Part shown: positions 6,022-10,055 of the stretch, piece after piece
Position numbering within the stretch: the stretch's first letter is position 1
Layout: every line of letters begins with the position of its first letter
NCBI GenBank assembly: GCA_005779525.1
Contig: SXIZ01000098.1
Location: 1-10,055, forward strand
Origin: Methylococcaceae bacterium
Lineage (GTDB): Bacteria; Pseudomonadota; Gammaproteobacteria; Methylococcales; Methylomonadaceae
Direction of reading: 5' to 3'
Length of the DNA: 10,055 nucleotides
The notes under the pieces: model-generated
The model's database searches: none
What the model saw: the letters and a program-made list of their open reading frames with translations, nothing else
Told to the model about the DNA's origin: nothing
Position numbers and translations under genes: made by a program

Positions 6022-6642
6022 CTATAACTTTTGCTTAACGAGTTGGTAAATGTCCTCTGCCTCAAGTTCGACGCCCGCCAGAACCTCGGCCAAGGCCGCT
6101 AAGCGTTGTTCGGCAAAGCTACGCTCAGTAATACTGTTAGCGTTGATGTACACATTTAACGCGGCACTTTTTAAAGCCGCATAGGCCGCCATGACGGCAA
6201 CACCCGCGTCGCTGATCACATTCAAATTGCCTTTTTCCGCAGCCACGCGACTTAATTTTAAAACTTCGGCACAGGCTTTAGCACAGGCTAAGGGCACATC
6301 GGTTGCCGCTTGCAGTGCAGTTTGAATGGCAGCACTGCGTGCAGCTTTCTCGTCATCGGTGGCTTTAGGCAGTCCATACGCGGCCATCACCGCATTAAAC
6401 ACCTCCACATCCGCTTGCATCATGTCGGTTAATTGGCTGCGTAAAGCTTCCGCTGCGCTTAACAGCACCAGCATCTCTTGCTCAACTTCGGCGTACTTAG
6501 GCTTACCTAGGGTTAGGTTACACACCATGCTCACCAAGGCAGCCGCTTGCGCGCCCATCAGCGCTGCTGCGCCACCGCCACCGGGAGTAGATGCTTTACT
6601 GGCTAAGGCATCCAGAAAACTTGCAATCGACTGGTCATTCAT
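6022..6642 (-). CDS. fchA: FchA-like methenyl-THF cyclohydrolase / formimino-THF cyclodeaminase family
   Basis: A 206-aa all-helical folate enzyme of the FTCD C-terminal domain family. It shows the signature TPGGGGAAA (19-27), CNLTLGK (41-47), Asp78 in ADVEVFNAVM, GLPKATDDEK (90-99) and SDAGVAV (144-150). Its length matches stand-alone FchA, which converts methenyl-tetrahydrofolate to 10-formyl-tetrahydrofolate in methylotrophs, a core one-carbon step. The alternative is formimino-tetrahydrofolate cyclodeaminase; no histidine-degradation gene is nearby, so the cyclohydrolase role is slightly favoured. The start is ATG at 6642, with only weak GAG-type ribosome sites. A GGCT-like gene follows almost directly, and cysS ends 99 bases upstream. 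No signal peptide is present, so the protein is cytoplasmic. Confidence 0.85.
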   Translation of the reverse strand: MNDQSIASFLDALASKASTPGGGGAAALMGAQAAALVSMVCNLTLGKPKYAEVEQEMLVLLSAAEALRSQLTDMMQADVEVFNAVMAAYGLPKATDDEKAARSAAIQTALQAATDVPLACAKACAEVLKLSRVAAEKGNLNVISDAGVAVMAAYAALKSAALNVYINANSITERSFAEQRLAALAEVLAGVELEAEDIYQLVKQKL

Positions 6643-6741
6643 CTCGGGTAATCTCGTGTACTTGGAGTCAATAATTCAAAAGGTAATTACACACTACACT
6701 TGCAAGACAGCTGCAAGCTGCTGGGTGCGCTGTCGGGAAGG

Positions 6742-8130
6742 CTATTCGCGGCGCCATTCGGTAATACCTCCCGGAGCATCTTCTAAAATCACCCCCTGAG
6801 CTTTAAGCGCATCGCGAATCCGATCCGCTTCCGCCCAATTTTTAGCCTGTTTGGCGGCGATACGCGCCTGGATGTGCACGGCAATATCCTCATCACTTAA
6901 GGCATCTGCATCCGCACTCCCTTTTAAAAAGGCTTCCGCATCTTCTTGCAACAGCCCTAAAATACTCGCGAGTGCGGTCAAGGTGTTAGCCAACGGCGCC
7001 GCTTGATCGCTAGCTTGTTCCTTAGCTTTATTCAGTTCTCGCGCTAAATCAAACAATACTGCAAAGGCGACTGGGGTATTAAAATCATCGTCCATCGCCT
7101 CGCTAAAACGCTGTTGAAATTCCTCTACTAAACCAACATCTGGAGCATAACTCACCCCGCGTAATGCCGTATATAAACGCGTTAACGCGACCGCTGCATC
7201 ATCTAAATGTTCATTCGAATAATTTAACGGACTACGATAATGACTGGATAAAATAAAAAAGCGCACAATTTCTGGACGATAGCGACGCAAGACTTCTCTG
7301 ACGGTAAAAAAATTACCCAGCGATTTCGACATTTTTTCTTCGTTAATGCGCACAAAGCCATTATGCATCCAGACATTGACAAATTTTTCTTCGGTAGCGC
7401 CTTCTGATTGCGCAATTTCATTTTCATGATGTGGAAACTGCAAATCCATGCCCCCACCGTGGATATCAAAATGGTTGCCTAAGCAGCAGGTCGACATAGC
7501 AGAACATTCAATATGCCATCCAGGTCGTCCAGCACCCCAGGGGGATTCCCAGGCTGGCTCCCCGGGTTTCGCCATTTTCCACAATACAAAATCTAGAGGA
7601 TTGTGCTTCGCTTGATCCACTTCTACCCGTTCTCCAGCTTGCAAATCGTCTAAGTTTTTACCGGAAAGTTGTCCATAATTACCGAATTTATGCACCGCAT
7701 AAAACACATCGCCATTGCTGCCGACATACGCCAAACCCTTAGCGATCAAATTTTCGATCATCTTGAGCATATCGCTAATCGCTTGCGTAGCGCGAGGTTC
7801 GATATCTGGCGGCAATACCGACAAAGCATGCTCATCTTCATGCATCGCGGTAATAAAGCGTTCGGTCAGTGCGCCAAAAGTTTCGTTATTTTCGTTGGCG
7901 CGTTGAATGATTTTATCGTCGATATCGGTAATATTGCGGACATAAGTCAGTTCATAACCGGAATGACGCAGATAACGGGCGACGGTATCAAATACCACCA
8001 TCACGCGCGCATGCCCCACATGGCAAAAATCGTACACGGTCATGCCACACACATACATCCCCACTTTGCCAGCAATGCGTGGGACAAAGGTTTCTTTGCT
8101 GCGTGTGAGCGTGTTGTAAATCTTTAACAT
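6742..8130 (-). CDS. cysS: Cysteinyl-tRNA synthetase
   Basis: Cytoplasmic class Ia enzyme that charges tRNA-Cys with cysteine, 462 aa, full length. The zinc ligands are at Cys28, Cys209, His234 and Glu238, the same numbers as in E. coli CysRS. The HIGH motif reads HVGH (37-40) and KMSKS is at 266-270. The C-terminal anticodon-binding part (about 320-462) is complete and ends GGITEWRRE. The start is the ATG at 8130, giving the usual MLKIYNTLTR N-terminus with GGA 6 bases upstream. The in-frame TTG at 8151 would add 7 residues and is unlikely. The gene is separated from glgP by 272 bases and likely has its own promoter, which I could not place with confidence. Confidence 0.97.
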   Translation of the reverse strand: MLKIYNTLTRSKETFVPRIAGKVGMYVCGMTVYDFCHVGHARVMVVFDTVARYLRHSGYELTYVRNITDIDDKIIQRANENNETFGALTERFITAMHEDEHALSVLPPDIEPRATQAISDMLKMIENLIAKGLAYVGSNGDVFYAVHKFGNYGQLSGKNLDDLQAGERVEVDQAKHNPLDFVLWKMAKPGEPAWESPWGAGRPGWHIECSAMSTCCLGNHFDIHGGGMDLQFPHHENEIAQSEGATEEKFVNVWMHNGFVRINEEKMSKSLGNFFTVREVLRRYRPEIVRFFILSSHYRSPLNYSNEHLDDAAVALTRLYTALRGVSYAPDVGLVEEFQQRFSEAMDDDFNTPVAFAVLFDLARELNKAKEQASDQAAPLANTLTALASILGLLQEDAEAFLKGSADADALSDEDIAVHIQARIAAKQAKNWAEADRIRDALKAQGVILEDAPGGITEWRRE

Positions 8131-8191
8131 TTCGTATCCGTAAAATCGCAACTAAAGTGATATTTTAAGGGCAAAAGCCAAGACTGTGACG

Positions 8192-8223
8192 ATTCCTAAG
8201 CTGATTTTAAGGAATATTTTTTT
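8192..8223 (+). terminator. Weak hairpin plus T-tract, facing the plus strand
   Basis: ATTCCT (8192-8197) and AGGAAT (8210-8215) form a 6-base stem with a 12-base loop, followed by seven T (8217-8223). The orientation would stop plus-strand transcription, but no plus-strand gene lies to its left. It sits 61-93 bases upstream of the cysS start, so on the minus strand it is in the cysS leader or promoter region. Confidence 0.25.
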
Positions 8224-8339
8224 GGATGAACAGCAGGTAGACTTCAACCCTCCAGTAAAGCTCCCTGCATCAATCGTGTAAATGGCAATAACGGCCTGCC
8301 ATATTTCAGTAGGCGTCTCTAAGCATATTTTACCTGTCC

Positions 8340-8378
8340 GTCATTGCGACCGAGATCGGCAATCCCTAGCGCAATGAC
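8340..8378. repeat. GTCATTGCG-type palindromic repeat after glgP
   Basis: GTCATTGCG (8340-8348) is the exact complement of CGCAATGAC (8370-8378), with a small CCGA/TCGG hairpin (8350-8359) inside. It resembles the common bacterial repeat GTCATTGCGAGC...GCAATCCC. It lies 24 bases past the glgP stop, so it could mark the end of that transcript. No T-tract follows on the minus strand. Confidence 0.65.
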
Positions 8379-8402
8379 CCTGTTACTAAGCTGTATAGAC
8401 AG

Positions 8403-10055
8403 TTAAACCACTAAAGGATGAGGCTGTAACTTCCAAATATCGCGATTGTATTCGCTGATGGTTCTATCGGTAGAAAACAATCCACTATTCGCACAATTAA
8501 TAATGCTCATTTTGGTCCAGTGTTCTTGATCACGATACGCGAGCTCTACTTGCTGTTGCGCATTGAGATAACTACGAAAATCGGCAATGGTGACCCAAGG
8601 ATCGTGCGGGCTTTTCAGTCCATCCAACAATTCATTAAAGATACCTGGCTCAAATTGATTGAAGTAGCCCGACTCCAATAATTGCATCACTTGGCTTAAA
8701 TCCTGGTCTTGATTAATAATTGCTACTGGGTCGTAATGCTCGCGGGTCGCGGCCACTTCGGCTTCATTTAAACCGAATAAAAAGAAATTGTTATCCCCAA
8801 CTTGCTCCAGAATTTCAATATTAGCGCCATCTAAAGTGCCGATGGTAATCGCGCCATTCATCATCAATTTCATATTCCCTGTGCCAGAAGCTTCTTTCCC
8901 AGCCGTTGAAATTTGTTCTGACAGATCCGCCCCAGGACAAATTTTTTCCATTGCGGTGACCCGATAATCGGGTAAAAACACCAAACTTAATTTATCGCCC
9001 ACATCGGGATCATGATTGATGACCTCAGCAACATTATTGATTAATTTGATGATTTTTTTGGCCATCAAATACCCCGGCGCCGCTTTCCCACCAATTAACA
9101 CACAGCGAGGCACCCAGTTTGCGGTATCCCCTTGTTTGATACGCCGATATAAATGCACCACATGTAAGAGATTCAACACTTGCCGTTTGTATTCATGAAT
9201 CCGCTTAACCTGTACATCAAAGAGCGCATTGACATTCAGTTCAATCGGGTGATATTGCTGTTTAAAATCAATCAGCCGCTGTTTAGCCAGCTGTTTAATC
9301 GCCCGCCATTGCTGCCTGAATTCCGCATTCTCGGCATAAGGCTCTAAGCGCTTCAATTGGGTTAAATCAGTTATCCAGGCATCGCCGATAGTCCCGCTAA
9401 TTAATGCTGCCAAATCAGGATTGCAGGCCGCCAGCCAACGTCTTGGGGTTACACCATTGGTTTTATTATTAAATTTATGCGGCCATAATGCATAAAAGTC
9501 ACCAAATAGCCCTTGTTGTAATAATAAGGTATGTAATTTTGCAACGCCGTTCACTGAAAAACTGCCGACTATCGCAAGATGCGCCATGCGAACATATTGT
9601 TCATCCCCCTCTTCTATAATTGAAATTCGGCGTAATCGATCATTTTGTCCAGGCCAATGCAACGCCGCTTCCGCTAGAAAATGCGCGTTAATCGCAAATA
9701 TAATCTCCATAATTCTAGGCAATAAGCGCTGCATTCTGGGGACCGACCATTTTTCTAAGGCCTCAGGTAACAAGGTATGGTTGGTGTAAGCCATCACTTT
9801 GGTCGTGATCTCCCAAGCGTTATTCCAGGGTAAGCGATGTTCATCCACTAATAAACGCATCAGTTCCGCAATAGCAATACTCGGATGCGTGTCATTTAAT
9901 TGAAAACAGTTTTTAGCGGCAAACTCGCTAAAGTCTTCACCATGCTGCGCCACCCAGTGCTCGATAACATCCTGCAAGCTAGCAGAGGCAAAAAAGTATT
10001 GCTGGCGTAGCCGCAACTCTTTGCCGTTCTCATTAGCATCGTTGGGATACAGTAC
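8403..10055 (-). CDS. glgP: Glycogen phosphorylase, 5' end outside the window
   Basis: GT35 alpha-glucan phosphorylase, which releases glucose-1-phosphate from glycogen using a PLP cofactor. The frame is open to the last base and reads VLYPNDANENGKELRLRQQY at the edge, so the TTG at 10016 is an internal Leu codon, not a start. About 550 residues are visible of a usual length of about 820, so roughly the first third is missing. Clear motifs follow in order: FQLNDTHPSIAIAELMR, YTNHTLLPEALEKW, KTNGVTPRRWL, VKRIHEYKRQ, GGKAAPGY, and EASGTGNMKLMMNGA. The PLP-binding Lys of GNMK is encoded at 8868-8870. The C-terminus looks complete. The N-terminal regulatory sites cannot be judged. A role in intracellular storage glucan turnover follows from the family. 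Confidence 0.95.
   Translation of the reverse strand, partial: VLYPNDANENGKELRLRQQYFFASASLQDVIEHWVAQHGEDFSEFAAKNCFQLNDTHPSIAIAELMRLLVDEHRLPWNNAWEITTKVMAYTNHTLLPEALEKWSVPRMQRLLPRIMEIIFAINAHFLAEAALHWPGQNDRLRRISIIEEGDEQYVRMAHLAIVGSFSVNGVAKLHTLLLQQGLFGDFYALWPHKFNNKTNGVTPRRWLAACNPDLAALISGTIGDAWITDLTQLKRLEPYAENAEFRQQWRAIKQLAKQRLIDFKQQYHPIELNVNALFDVQVKRIHEYKRQVLNLLHVVHLYRRIKQGDTANWVPRCVLIGGKAAPGYLMAKKIIKLINNVAEVINHDPDVGDKLSLVFLPDYRVTAMEKICPGADLSEQISTAGKEASGTGNMKLMMNGAITIGTLDGANIEILEQVGDNNFFLFGLNEAEVAATREHYDPVAIINQDQDLSQVMQLLESGYFNQFEPGIFNELLDGLKSPHDPWVTIADFRSYLNAQQQVELAYRDQEHWTKMSIINCANSGLFSTDRTISEYNRDIWKLQPHPLVV

Noticed and set aside
6326..6799. 157-codon plus-strand open frame
   Set aside because: Antisense to the FchA-like gene and the end of cysS; it is a shadow of GC-rich codon use, with no domain.
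10014..10016. TTG as the start of glgP
   Set aside because: The frame continues upstream to the window edge with conserved phosphorylase sequence (LYPNDANENGKEL), so this is an internal Leu codon.

Overview
The window is a bacterial chromosome segment of moderate GC, with very AT-rich gaps. Every supported gene is on the minus strand, so transcription runs from the right edge to the left. The proteins look gammaproteobacterial: CysS aligns position for position with the E. coli numbering, there is a YqiA-type esterase, and GlgP has the usual proteobacterial motifs. A stand-alone FchA-type cyclohydrolase/cyclodeaminase together with glycogen metabolism and abundant palindromic intergenic repeats would fit a methylotroph or sulfur-oxidiser-like gammaproteobacterium. 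That placement is inference only.

Layout in the direction of transcription. At 10055-8403 lies the C-terminal two thirds of a glycogen phosphorylase, open at the window edge. A 272-base gap with two hairpins follows. At 8130-6742 is cysS (cysteinyl-tRNA synthetase). At 6642-6022 is an FchA-like folate enzyme, and 2 bases after its stop comes a gamma-glutamylcyclotransferase-like gene that starts with TTG (6019-5603). At 5545-5220 is a MITE-like element of about 326 bases with 16-base terminal inverted repeats, packed with hairpins. Its left end sits exactly where the recognisable part of a HepT-like toxin gene begins (stop at 4929), so that gene has lost its own 5' end, and no MntA partner is present. 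Next come a D-tagatose/D-psicose 3-epimerase-family gene (4886-4026) and a directly abutting YqiA-type esterase (4022-3405).

An 882-base repeat-rich gap (3404-2522 and slightly beyond) holds at least four separate palindromic elements. After it comes a large secreted protein with a signal peptide, a PKD domain and three exact-period (54-base) cysteine repeats (2428-341). The last 340 bases are AT-rich and hold no gene I can support.

The likely co-transcribed pairs are fchA with the GGCT gene, and the epimerase with the esterase. Most genes are ordinary housekeeping or accessory functions. The unusual material is the element-truncated HepT gene and the dense repeats. I see no convincing evidence for a new defence or metabolic system.
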